A DNA stretch of 64,000 nt, from the NCBI GenBank assembly GCA_037974665.1, contig CM075764.1, positions 88,778,825-88,842,824 of the forward strand, written 5' to 3'. Below are positions 46,612-59,797 of the stretch, in pieces. Under the pieces are notes generated by a model. The model saw nothing but the letters and a program-made list of their open reading frames with translations, was not told where the DNA came from and ran no database searches. Origin of the DNA: Ehretia macrophylla. Taxonomy: Eukaryota > Streptophyta > Magnoliopsida > Boraginales > Ehretiaceae. Both the position numbers and the translations under genes were made by a program. The first letter of the stretch is position 1; each line of letters begins with the position of its first letter.

Positions 46612-49600
46612 ATGGCAGCAATAATGTCAGTACAAGTGCCTAGGATCAGGCTTGGCTCGCAGGGCATGGAAGTCTCCCAACAAGGGCTGGGCTGCGTGGG
46701 CATGTCTGCTCTCTACGGCCCGCCCAAGCCTGAGCCCGAGATGATCAGGCTCATACACCATGCTGTCGAGTCCGGGGTCACCTTTCTTGATACGTCAGAT
46801 TTTTATGGACCTCATACCAATGAAATCCTCATTGGCAAGGCTAGTACTTTTAAACACGTATATGTAATGCATGCATTTAAATTTGCATTCATATTTTTGC
46901 ATGTGTGATAATTGAAGATAATTTTGATGTTAGATCAATTTCTAACTAATTATTAACGTTTTTACTGGTAAAATAGTTGTCACTAAAGTGTTGTTTCGTA
47001 CGTTTCATTTCAAGAAAGACTTGTTTCTGCATGCGCTAATTAAATTCGAACCACTTTTTTGTTGGAATGAGCATGCACATAAATGCATTAGAAACACAAC
47101 ACTATTTAATAAATAACAATCATGATACTTACACACTTACTTAGAAGCGTATAATATATAATTCTAATCTAATCTAATATGGTACACCCACCTTGTGGTG
47201 TGTGACACTTAAACACAACCTAGATAGCCCTATTTAATTATAGTTTATAATTGCTAATTAATCCCATACTTTATAGTATTTTATTAACCTCTAATTATAC
47301 TTCTAGTTATCTTCAGTATTTGATTATGCTTGGGATTCGAATCATATTCAACATTTTTAGTATCTTATTTCCAAATTAAATTGCTTGAGGGAAACAGTGT
47401 GCATGCGCACATGTGCATACGTATTTCATCACTCATTTCTCACATCTTATATAGATGTTTAGTCGACATGTAAAATAATAAAGAGAAACAAAAAGGTTTT
47501 ATATTTTAGCATACTAACTAAGAATTCATATAAAAAATGAAAATGAGTGATAAAAATAGGCTTGTATCTAATGATATTTATATGTATCATACGTTTTGCG
47601 TAATGTTGCTGACTCAATGAAATTGGTGTAGGCTATGAAAGGAGGCATCAGAAATAAAGCACAAATAGCAACAAAGTTTGGCATAAAATTGAAGGATGGC
47701 CAACTGGAAATTCGTGGTGATCCAGGAAATGTGAAAGATTGTTGTGAGGCAAGCTTGAAACGGCTCGGCGTCGATTACATTGATCTCTATTACATCCATC
47801 GCGTTGACACTCGTGTGCCTATTGAAGTTACGGTCTGTGATCTTCTTGCCATAACAATAACTATTGACGAGCAATTTTTAATTTATGCACAAAACTCTAA
47901 ATACGATGTGAGATTTAAAAAAAGGTCAGTTGTCTAAGGGGGAAGTCAAAGCTTCTCTCCAGTACCACAGCACTTTCATGACCCACGACTTAAATGTCGA
48001 TTTGATAATCCCCTAGAAGAGTCCAAAGGCGACAACCACCATAAACATTAGACACTCAATTACTTAATAATCCCCATCTGGTAGGCCTCTACTTAAAAGG
48101 AAATAATTCTATAGCCATGGCTGATTAAGTACTAGTTATTTATTTATTCGACCTCAATGAATATTGAATGCAATGAATGTCTTGTTGATAAAGATGAAAG
48201 GGGTTTGGTTTTGGTAATCGGATCAGCTCTTTCTCCTATGAGGAATTATCAAATTATTGGCTTTAGACAGGGATTTCTTTGATGTCTGTAGGAGGAGAGT
48301 TATTGCTACAAATCTGGCACCAATTAACCATTGACATACTGTACATTTCACGAGCATTACTATATACCACTTATTTTTATTACCCAAATATCACTTCTTA
48401 CATAGATGCTTAGTTGGCATTCTAAAATAATAAACTTTTTAATTTATCTTTCTTCTTTTAGTATGCCAACTAAACATACAATAGGTAGTGGTATTTAGGT
48501 GATAAAAATAAGGTGGTATTTAGCATTTCTCACATTTCACAAATAGCCTATGATGTTTTCACCTTTTTAAAAAAATTTATTCCTATTGTTTAAAAGTCAC
48601 ACACTTGTTCGTCAATATTTATACTTTTCCGCAATGTGCTTAGTCTCTAAATATGTAAAAAGTTTCAATTTAATCCCCAATGTTTGCACTTTTTTAAATT
48701 AGTCTCCAAACTTTCATGTGTAGGTCATAAATTAAAATTTCATGGCAGGGACTAAACTGAAACCTTTTGCAAACTTTGGACACCAAGCGCGTTATTTTTA
48801 AAATAATGAAGACGAAATTTGAAAGAAAATGTAAAAATTGGGTGATAAATTGAATTTTTTTTTATAATCTTTGGGTACTAAATGTGTCACTTTTGAAACA
48901 ACTTGAAACTTTTTGCATGTAGCATAATTTTATCCATGTGTTATCACCTTGAATTGAGACCATGATATTTGAAGCATTCTCATACATTATATTTTTCACA
49001 TGAGTATTATTATATATCACCCTTATAATACTTTACTTTTTTTTTATTGTAAGAATTCTTATGGTATAAAGAGATATTTGATGTTTAATAAATAAATTTT
49101 TACCCTATATACAATGAGTAAAACATCACTCAAGTGACGAAAGTATTACTTTTTTCAATGGCTTAAGAGTAATATTTGTGCATGACTTTTTGATCATCAA
49201 ATTAAAGATGCTTCAAACTCCTGTTTCACATGAAGCTATGTTTAATTTTTTATATATCATTTACTAGGTGGGAGCACTTAAGAAACTAGTGGAAGAGGGT
49301 AAAGTGAAGTATGTAGGTTTGTCGGAAGCTTCAGCTTCAACAATAAGAAGGGCAAATGCTGTTCATCCCCTCACTGCTGTCCAAAATAAGTGGTCCTTGT
49401 GGTCAAGAGATTTGGAGGCAGAAATAGTGGATACTTGCAGGTGAGGAATCTATACATATGTTATATATATATATATATATATATATATAACATATGTATA
49501 TATCATGTTCAGAACTTACTGAAGAAATCATAATTAGGAACTCGATGTTTACTTTCAGAGAACTTGGCATTGGACTTGTGCCCTACAGTCCTCTAGGACG

Positions 49601-50082
49601 AGGATTCTTTTCAGCAGGTCCTAAGTTATTCGTGAACTTGTCAGATGGTGACTTCCGTAAGGTAAGCATGTTTATCCATATTTATGTGGAATTTGACTAG
49701 AGAGATTGATAGTGATAAAATGATAATATATATAATAATTTGTCACATTTTTAATTCTAGGCAATATTTGAAAACTGTTACCAAAAAGCTAAAAACCATT
49801 ACAAATGACTTTACGTAGCAGTTTTTTTACCGTTGAATCCTTTCTCGTTGTTTATTCTCTAATGCAACAGTTTTCTATAAATAAGTAGTAACGGTAAAAA
49901 AAAACCATTGCAATTGATTCTTTTAACAACGGTTTTTTTTTTCTTCTAAAAACTACATGATAAATGTTTTTATAATTGCGACAGTTTTCAAAAGTAACAA
50001 TAACGGTTTTTAATACTTTTTGTGACAGTTTTTTCTAGTTATTGCAACGGTAATTTTACCATTGCAACTTCGTCATTCTTAA

Positions 50083-50137
<55 letters not shown>

Positions 50138-50253
50138 CATATATATATATATATATGTATATATATGTATATGTATATGTATATATATATATATGTATAT
50201 GTATATGTATATATATATATATATGTATATGTATATGTATATATATATCTATG

Positions 50254-50319
<66 letters not shown>

Positions 50320-52651
50320 ATTCTCTTTCCTTATTTTTAATGAGTTGCACTTGAATATATTTTTTTAAATAGGTAGCAATGAGACTCGAACCCAGAATCT
50401 TTTGATATTGAACTCTATAATTATGTTACTAATCATCTCATCTACAAGTAAAGTTGTTAGAAAAAAATTTATTTTATTCATTTATTATCTTTAATAATCA
50501 ATACTTTTGTGAACAATTTTAAAAAGACATAAATAATAATCTCTTGCACTTACAATGCTATTTTCTAAAACTTCCAATATTGTTTTCACTAGTCGACAGT
50601 AATGTAGAACTAAGAAGCAATAAAGTCTCAATTTTGGAGAAAAATGGGAAATAAGGAGATAAAAAATAAATTCAAATTTATCAACTTATTAATTTTTTCT
50701 CTATCTTTTCAAATAATCGGTTTTGATAGTTTCTCATTTTCAATGAATTAAGCTCAAATTTCTTCGTGAATAAAATATCCCAAGACATCTCATCAAATAA
50801 AAATGTAATAAGCAGCGATTTTTGTGCGTTGCATGTAAGCCCATAATTTTACATACCATTGCAAAATAAATAAATAAAATAAGTAGCACTTAATAAAATG
50901 TTGCATATCCTAAATTCTGCAATGTTTAGAAGCAATAATAAAAAAATTGTTGCAAAAACCTCTATTTAAGTTGCAACTAAGCTATTCATAACGTTAAATC
51001 CACAGTCGGCAATCATAGAGTAGTTCAAGTAAGGCATTATATAGTCAACTTTGGATTTAAGTGGCAAGATTTGAATTTGCAAGGTTTCAGCCTTTAGATG
51101 GTTGGTATGAACTGAGGGCCCCTATATATTTATACATATGTTGTATGCATTAAAAATATTATCTATAATAATTAGGGACGGATGTGCATATATGTTAGTG
51201 GAGGCTACCTCTCACTGAACTCAAAAGTTCTAAAAATATAAAGATATATTTAGAATACTTTTAGTCTAATAAAGTTGTTCCAACTATCTATTGAAAAAAA
51301 GATTATTTTTATATAAATATTAAATTGTGTGTTATAATTTTTTATAAAAAAAAAATTCAAACCACCCTGAACAATTATTATTTCCTAAGATTTGTCTAAT
51401 AATTATAACCTGACTCTAAAGTTGAACTCAAGGTTAGAGAATAAACCATATGCAGACGTGTAAAATCACATGTATGATGTATAGTCAAAAAACAAAAAAC
51501 AAATTAGACAGAAAACATGCCAAAATATATCAATACCCTTCTAAGTAAACTTTGGTAGACAAGAAAGATATAGTTATAAAAGTAAGATAGATATTTAGTA
51601 GCTAAATGAAGTTAGTTGACTTAACTATACCTGGAATGTTGAATTTCCGTAACATAAGCCTTTGGCACTGACACTTTAACAAGATTACAATTTCATGTTG
51701 GATGAGTGTCGAGCATGAATATGACCTAAGTGTCTGTGTCCCTACTTTGACTTTTATCTTTTTTTATTTGACATTTTAAAGGAGTAAAATCTAACATGTA
51801 TATTCTACTTTGTCTTTGATCTTTTTAACTTGACATGATCAAAGCAAACACATGTCCACGCTGGAATTTGTGGTCTTAATTGACTGCAAAGTCAAGATCT
51901 TGTTAGCTAGTTAATTCAAAATTTTAGCAAAAAGAAAAATGAATTGCAGAAAAGAAAAAAAGGATATTATTAGCTATAATCTTATAATGAAGACATTCTT
52001 ATTATCCCACTTCGATTGACCTAAACTTTGTGTTGGAATGTGTTGGTGCACTACCAGATTTATAACTTAGAGTAGATGTAATTAAATATTTAGCTTTATA
52101 TAAGGTGAATTTTTCGTCATAAAAAATAGAATAAAATAAAATACATATATATATAGAAAAAGATCAGAGCGTTTTTCTTGAATAAATCTTATGTAATTTC
52201 ATTGGTTTCCGACAGTTGAATTGTCGTTGCTCATACAAATATAAAATGTATATAGAGCATTGTTCTTGAACAAATTTGATGTAATTTCATTTGATTTCGA
52301 CATTTGAATTTCCATTGCTCATACAAATTAATAGAACACTTTGTAAGGTTAGGAAATCTTGAGCATAACAAGCAAATATTTGAGAGGATTGATAACATGG
52401 CAGAAAGGAAAGGATGCAGCCCATCACAACTAGCATTGGCATGGGTTCATCACCAAGGAAATGATGTGTGTCCCATACCTGGTACCACTAAGATTGAAAA
52501 CCTCAACCAGAACATTGGAGCTTTATCAGTAACATTGACAAGGGAAGAAATGCAAGAATTGGAGTCTTACTGTTCAGCTGATATGGTGAAGGGTGACAGA
52601 CACACCTTCATGTCAAGTACTTGGATGAACTCGGAAACCCCACCGTTGTGA
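46612..52651 (+). pseudogene. Aldo/keto reductase copy 2, damaged in exon 5 (AKR2)
   Basis: Exons 1-4 match AKR1 in size and splice sites: 46612-46839, 47632-47832, 49268-49440, 49559-49661. The catalytic D, Y, K and H are kept. Exon 5 has lost 16 bp covering the acceptor and first codons. The sequence now reads ttgtaaggttagg, and none of the nearby AG sites joins exon 4 to the conserved frame (52349-52651). An 88-bp tandem duplication in the C-terminal codons brings in a TGA at 52649. Glu184 in the conserved QxEW motif is Lys. Other changes include I5M, K13R, H137R, S154G, E226V and E230D. It may still be transcribed or make a shortened protein. Confidence 0.8.
50086..50317. repeat. Expanded compound TA/TATATG microsatellite in AKR2 intron 4
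   Basis: About 230 bases. TA runs flank four or so units of about 29 bases, each with tgtatatgtatatgtat followed by a TA run. AKR1 has only about 47 bases here. Confidence 0.9.
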
Positions 52652-52737
52652 GTCTTACTGTTCAGCTGATATGGTGAAGGGTGACAGACGCACCTTCATG
52701 TCAAGTACTTGGATGAACTTGGAAACCCCACCGTTGT
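52562..52737 (+). repeat. 88-bp tandem duplication in AKR2 exon 5
   Basis: 52562-52649 and 52650-52737 are the same sequence (gagtcttactgttcagctga ... caccgttgt) with two or so differences. AKR1 has one copy. As 88 is not a multiple of 3, the second copy is out of frame. Confidence 0.95.
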
Positions 52738-55136
52738 CCGCACCTCTGTCGAAGACTCGATAGAAATAAAAGCATTGTTATATATTATCAGATTGATGTT
52801 TTATCTTTCTCTATATGATAAGCGTTTTTATTTTATAAAGAGAGAATTGATATCATATATATGAATTCTTACTATATAAATTAAAGAGGAATGAAGTATC
52901 ATCAAAGTTACATAAAACATTACTCGATACTTAATTTAGTTACACTCTCTATGAGAATAGGCTTTATCCCTATCTTTGTGTAGGAAGATAGATCTCGGTG
53001 GTCCTCCAAATATGATAGGCATGAGTTATGTATAAGGTAAGAATATGAGGCTACATGAGATTATATATTGAGCTATACTAAATCTGGTGATGAAAATTAA
53101 AATTTACAATCACGATCCTTTTGAAATTTGGACTTATTTTGGGCAAAATTCAATTAAACTCCCAACTTTTCTATTTTAGATCTCTTCCTATTTTTCTTCT
53201 TCAAAAAGAAAAAATCTCCCACCATACCCATGAGGAGGATCACTACAAGAAAACAATGCACCAGCGATGAATTTTTTCTGTAGTAAATTGGCTACGGATG
53301 GGCTACGGAATTGCTACGGGCAATTAATTCCGTAGCCCATCCGTAGCCAACTTCGGCCCCGTTGAAATGGCGACAAAAAATGGCTACGGATTGGCTACGG
53401 ACAATAATTTTAATTATAAAAAAAAATATTATGTAGCCTAGCCGTAACAAATTTGCTATGGACTAGCTACGAATTATTTAATTAATGCGGCAACAAAAAT
53501 ATAACAAATTCCATGGCCATGCGGTGGCCAAATAGCCACGGATTAGCTACGGACTATGTATTACTCAAAAAAATGTCCATAAAAAATAAAGGACCGGAGG
53601 GAAAAATAAAAATAACAAAGTCCGTAGCCCATCCGTGACAATTGGCTACGGATTGGCTACGGATTTCATTTTTCCGTAGCCCATCCGTAGCCAATTGCCA
53701 TGGATGGGCTACGGACTTTCAGATAAAAATGAGGTTTATTGGTTTTAATTTGAATTACAGAATTTTGATTGCACATACAACATAGTAAACTTCACTTGAG
53801 ATGCTAGATTTCCAAATAAAAATAAACTTATTCCATATTTTATTAGCGTGCGTATTTTAATAGAGAAATCTCCTACGAAATCATTAGCCGTTTAAATCGA
53901 AGTTATCATGTCATCACTTAACATTGCGTTAATATTAATAAATGTTCAATCTAGATGTCCAAAAACTCTCATATTGTGTCCAAACTTCATAAACATGAAA
54001 AATATAAAGATATAAACACATTTTAATACGTTGTTCCTACCTATTAACAAGTTAGAATTCATACTATTAGGGATCCGTAGCCTATCCGTGGCAATTGGCT
54101 ACGGATTGGCTACGGATTTCATTTTTCCGTAGCCCATCCGTAGCCAACTACCACAGATGGGCTACGGACTTTAAGATAAAAATGAGGTTTATCAGTTTTA
54201 ATTTGAACTACATAATTTTTATTGCACCTACAACGTAGTAAACTTCACTTGAGCTGCTAGTTTTCCAAATAAAAATAAACTTAGTCCGTATTTTATTAGC
54301 GTGCGTATTTTAATAGAGAAATCTTCTATGAAGTCATTAGCCGTTTAAATCGAAGTTATCATGTCATCACTTAACATTGCGTTAATATTAATAAACGTTC
54401 AATCTAGGAGTCCAAAAACTCTCATATTGTGTCTAAACTTCATAAACTTAAAAATATAAAGATATAAACACTCTTTAATACGTTGTTCCTACCTATTAAC
54501 AAGTTAGAATTCATACTATTAGGGGTCCGTAGCCCATCCGTGGCAATTGGCTACAGATGGGCTACGGATTTCATTTTTCCGTAGCTCATCCGTAGCCAAT
54601 TGCCATGGATGAGCTACGGACTTTAAGATAAAAATGAGGTTTATCGGTTTTAATTTGAATTACAAAATTTTGATTGCACCTATAACGTAATAAACTTCAC
54701 TTGAGATGTTAGTTTTCCAAATAAAAATAAACTTAGTCTGTATTTTATTAACGTGCGTATTTTAATAGAGAAATCTCTTACGAAGTCATTAGCCGTTATA
54801 ATATTGAAATTATCATGTCCTCACTTAACATTGTGTTAATATTAATAAATGTTCAATCTAGGGGTCCAAAAACTCTCATATTGTGTCTAAACTTCATAAA
54901 CATGAAAAATATAAATATATAAACACGTTTTGATACGTTGTTCCTACCTATTAGCAAATTAGAATTCATACTATTAGTGGTCCATAGCCCATCCGTGGCA
55001 ATGGCTACGGATTGGCTACGAATTTCATTTTTTCGTAGTCCATCCGTAGCCAATTGCTACGGATGGGCTACGGACTTTAAGATAAAAATGAGGTTTATCG
55101 ATTTTAATTTGAATTACAAAATTTTGATTGCACCTA

Positions 55137-57319
55137 TGTGACGCCCCGATTCCTCGCGAAACCAGGAACTGCTAAAATGACCCGATCCAAACCCGAGGCA
55201 CGAATACGAGGGAAAACGGACAAAATTTTCCCTGTATTTAGGTCAACCAACACTTGCTTAAACCACTCAACATCCAAGCATTCACAATAATAAAAGCATA
55301 GTGGACTCGACATTACATCAACTCTTTAACATTACAACCCAACATAACACATTACAAAGTATGACTAACAAGATCATTACATATATCTCTACATTGATTT
55401 TTATACTCGTTACATTCTCTTGACCAAAATCATAAACTAACACATAAGTCATAGTTATACTTCTCTTGCACTTAGCCAAGTCCTCGGGTTCACCTGTAGC
55501 ATGCAAAAATGAGGATGAGCTAAACAGGCTCGGTGAGGAACAACTCGGTAGTTTTGGAAACCTTATCTCGAAACTCTTTGGCACGTTGGATAACATATCA
55601 TATAGAAAATCAAGTATTTCACTCTTTCATAGACACTTTGAGAACTCAAGTTAACTTACACATTGTGAAACACTAGCTTATACGAAGATACACGTACGCA
55701 TTCATTTATGAGATATATCATTTTAACACATAAGGGAAGAGAATACAATACCCCTTGTTGTTGCACGAAGCCTCGCTATTATGAACAAGTAACATGAAAC
55801 ACCTAAATACTAACGCATCCAGCCTTGTCACTCCCACTTGTGCACTCCGGAAGTACACGGTGCTACGACCCAAACTCGAAATGATATACGCGGATCATAC
55901 GAGAAGAGAATTGCCTACGGTAGTCAAGTTAATACCGGTTAGACCTTATGCCGCCTCAGTATTCCAAGACTCTACCATCGCTCAAGGTTTGCAACCCTTC
56001 GCACCACTTACACACATGCATGCACATATAACACATAGTTTGCATTCATATTCACATTGCAACACATCTCCTTTAATCACGTTTCACGTACTTATGACAC
56101 AAGAAAGTTGTCACGCATTCACGTTAATCATTTAACATCACATTAAATAAGTAACCACGTAAAGATAGGTGCATAACACATTTAGGCATAAAGCGACCAC
56201 TATAAACACATAGCTACGCAATGGTCCAACTTAATCAATTTATCTACCTATCTTCCTGACCTCCAAATGATCTAATTTTTATATATAATTAAATTTCATC
56301 GAAATTAAATAACTCTAGAATCAAACGGAACTCAATTCGGAGTTAAAATGAATAAGATATGGCCTCTGAAAAATTATTGCGCAAAGCTAAAAAACCAAGT
56401 CGAAGCCTCGCCAGCGAACGAGAGGTCCTCCACCGGTAGGGGGGGGGGGGGGGGTAGTTCGGTTGTGCCAAATCTGTTAGTGAACGCTACAGTGCAACAA
56501 ATACACGAATTTTCCTTTTCTTGCTTCTTTTGCTATGCTAATCAAAGCTATAAACATTTTCAACATAAATTCAACAAGAACACTATGAACACCAAGCTAG
56601 CAACATATATTCACCAATAACCAGATCATTCATCTCCAAAACAACAATAAACTCAAGAACACATAAATGGCTCATCAACTCTATTTTTTTTTTTATAGAA
56701 TCAACTACAACAAGCATCAAGAACACATGATCAAGCATTAACATCACCAAATATGCATAAACATGCAAGAACATGAAATTTCCTCACCTTAGAAAATGTT
56801 GAAACAAGACAAAGTAATCCGATAGAAAGCTTGCACGAGTTGAGGAGAGTTCAAATCTACAATATTAGCTCTTGGTTCAACTTCTAACTACCTCAAATGG
56901 ACTAAAATACAAGAGAACACTATTTATCCTCCTCATTTCTTCACACGCGGGAACTAGGGCTTCTCTTTGCAATTTTGCTGAATTGTTTCCTATTTATAAT
57001 ATTTGCTAAGTGGTCAAATAATGGTCAAACAACCTAGGTGAAAAATGACTAAATTGCCCAGCTATTTTCATCCTATTACCATTTTACCCTTAATAAATAT
57101 CCTAAATTGCTAATTATCAGAAACTCTTGATATTTTGCTCATATTACCCTTGTACCCTTTCTAGAAGATTGGCCAATGTGAAAAAACTATTTTATCCTTC
57201 TAGCAATTTATAGGCAAAATGCACTCAAAATCATGCAGAATATAAGTTTGAATGCACAGATAAGTTCAAGCAAATGAAATGAGCAATTTAAATATGTTTG
57301 ATGCATCTTGGGCCTCACA
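55137..57319 (-). repeat. 3' LTR (element orientation), 2183 bp
   Basis: TGTGACGCCCCGATTCC...GGGCCTCACA. It keeps about 460 bases (roughly 56427-56885) that the other LTR lacks, among them a run of about 16 G near 56438. Confidence 0.9.
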
Positions 57320-57779
57320 TTCTCCCATCCTTAAGAAAATTGCGCCCTTTCAATTCTTCCTCCTCTGCACCATACTAAAGCTATTGTTCAAACTGATCCT
57401 GACTCCCTCAAGTAGTCTTTTCAATAACATGATAAAGCCATAGTACTTTTAACCATCGGGATCTCTTTCGAACACAGCTTTCGAACTGATCTAGAATACT
57501 AATAGGCCGCTCCTCATAAGTCAAATCACCACTAAGCTCCAGCGGTTCTGGCTGAAGAACATAAGAAGAATCTGGATGATACACCACCGCATAAATATGT
57601 AATAGACATCAAAACTTTGAAAAGAATCAGCGAGAAACCCATAGACAAACCAACTTGTCTAATCCACAAATAGAAATCTTCTAACTACAGAACTCCGACT
57701 CCAAAACAATACTCTGCCAAGGGATACTATCATCAGAATTCAAACTTATTAAGTTGGCACATAATGAATACTGTTGGAG

Positions 57780-58450
57780 CTTCTGCAAGCTAGATGAAAT
57801 GTTGCTCACATTCAGTTCAATATTGAAATAAACAAGAATACTATCAAATGAAAATACCCTCAAATAAGAATACATTCAACGCAGATTACCGTCAAATAAG
57901 AATACCAAGAATAGAGAACACTATCAACATGAATGCTTCCAGATAGCCACCACCACGGCATATTGAATAAGAGTTCCAACCAAGATTACTCAAAGAAGAA
58001 TACTCACGTAGAAATCCCAAAGAAAATACCGAATAACGATCCCTAATAAGAATGCCATGAAGAATACCAAGCACAACCTCAAGTGAGAATACCCGAATAC
58101 CAACGGTCGAATACTAATATGGTCACTTATACGCAATTACGGAATACGAAGGAAAAATATTGATAAGGAATGTTGAATACCAAATGAGAGTCTCAATAAG
58201 AACACCAATTGAAAGTACCCATTAAGAATCCCGGATAAGAATACCGCCGTGGAATATCAAGTACAACTTCAATGAGAATACCCAAATATGAATATTATTC
58301 AGGAAATCTCAACTAGAACACCAAGGAAATATCAGATAAGAAGTCTTACATAAGAAAGCCAAATAAAGACTCTATCAAGAATACCATAAAAGAGTGCCGA
58401 AGAAGAACCCCAATGAAGAACACCAAAGAATCACCAATCAAGATTTCTGA
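57780..58450 (-). repeat. Field of reiterated GAATACC motifs
   Basis: Dozens of variants of aagaatacc / gaataccaa occur with irregular spacing of roughly 15-30 bases, as in caaataagaataccaagaat and agaatgccatgaagaatacc. No continuous frame runs through it. It lies between gag and the 3' LTR of the nested element, where pol would be. Confidence 0.8.
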
Positions 58451-58849
58451 ATAAAGGTTCCTATAGTCCTTTCATAGCTGTAGAGTGTTATCTTCATTCA
58501 TCCCAAATAACACAAGTGCCTTATGATACTTTGCCAGTCAAACATGCTCAAAATAATCCCGGAATCTCGAATATGAAGTAGATTAAAATCACAACAATTC
58601 TTAGTCCTTAATCGAGATTTCTCATGAATGCACATTTGCTAACATACCAATCCTAAAAGTTATAAGCTATCTTATCAACTTGTATACCAACACATTGCAC
58701 TCAAGGATTATGATAGAAGAATGCATAACACATAGATCAACAATACTTTAACCAACTGGTTTAAAATCTGAATCTACCTTCAACTGTGGTTGCTGACTCA
58801 GGGCAAATCCTATTGATCGGTAGTACAAGTTCTGGCCGGTTCACATGTG

Positions 58850-59455
58850 CAAGTATAACTCCTGCTAGCCTATTCTGGGTACCTTTGAATCTAGGTTGAA
58901 ACCTCGAGCAAGCCTTTGCCCGATGTTGATCACTCCCACATCCGATGCATCTCCCTGATTTTCTCCAACAATGAGACTCAAGATGGCCTCTGCGCTTACA
59001 GAAGGCACAATATGGAGTTGAAGTAGTAGCACTATTACCCTGTTATGGTCTTGCAATAATCGGCCTAATTTGCCTCTGAAGCTGACTCTACCGACTTCGA
59101 GGATGGAAATATCTCTGTTGGCCTTGGTGCTGAAAAGGCCTCCAACTCACCTGACTCAACCTTGCTGTTTCTTCATTATTCCCTTCCTCAACTCTTGTTG
59201 CAGCGAAAAGAGCTTCACCATAAGTGGAAAACTAAAAGGAAGCCAAGCTGTTACGAATTTCTGGCTTCAGCCCTCGAACAAATCTATGGATACTCTTTTC
59301 AATGGTTTGAACCATTCCCGGGGCATAATGTGGTAGTTGAGTAAACCGGGCTTCATACTATGCAACTGATAAATCTCCTTGCTTAAAGGTCATGAACTCA
59401 TTCCTTTGAAGTCTTCCCTTGATTCCCAGAGTTATTGTAGCCATCTTTACTTCAC
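58850..59455 (-). pseudogene. gag remnant with two CCHC zinc knuckles
   Basis: Minus strand: RNEFMTFKQGDLSVA, a stop (TAG), YEARFTQLPHYAPGM, FVRGLKPEIRNSLA (59455-59225), the retrotrans_gag pattern. Further on, near 59010-58905, are two knuckles in tandem: CAFCKRRGHLESHC and CIGCGSDQHRAKAC, both C-x2-C-x4-H-x4-C. They would bind RNA in the capsid. Frame changes separate the parts. No protease or pol follows. Confidence 0.75.
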
Positions 59456-59797
59456 CAAAGAACCATTCATGATATGGCACGTATGCAATTTAAACGACAT
59501 GAAAAACAAGTATAATATAATGCAACAGTATAATATAATGCACAAGTGAATACATAGAAAGTAAACATATCATAGTTAGTACATAGAAGACAAATATATC
59601 ATAACAAACACTTACCACGTAATTCACATTGATCATATAAGACAAATCGATCGTATAAAACACGTTGTTCACATTGGGTACCCTTAACAAATACTAAACA
59701 TGTTACACATAGTTCACTTAACACACTTCGCATGTACTCTCTCAAGGGTTGCTACCCGACAGATCGAAGATCCAATCTCGGCTTATGAGCTATCTAA

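Larger units (their letters stand above)
43317..53240. repeat. Segmental duplication, AKR segment 2
   Basis: Partner of 7425-17325. The left neighbour differs completely (42917-43316 versus 6144-7424), so the left edge is a rearrangement or deletion boundary. The right edge is a CACTA insertion at 53241. Confidence 0.95.

Noticed and set aside
50155..50368. Open frames of 61 and 67 codons rich in Tyr and Ile
   Set aside because: They are translations of the TA/TATATG microsatellite.
55318..55596. LTR open frames duplicated at 59995-60273, and plus-strand frames at 55794 and 60432
   Set aside because: They lie in both LTRs of the nested element and have no recognisable domain. Conservation is explained by LTR identity.
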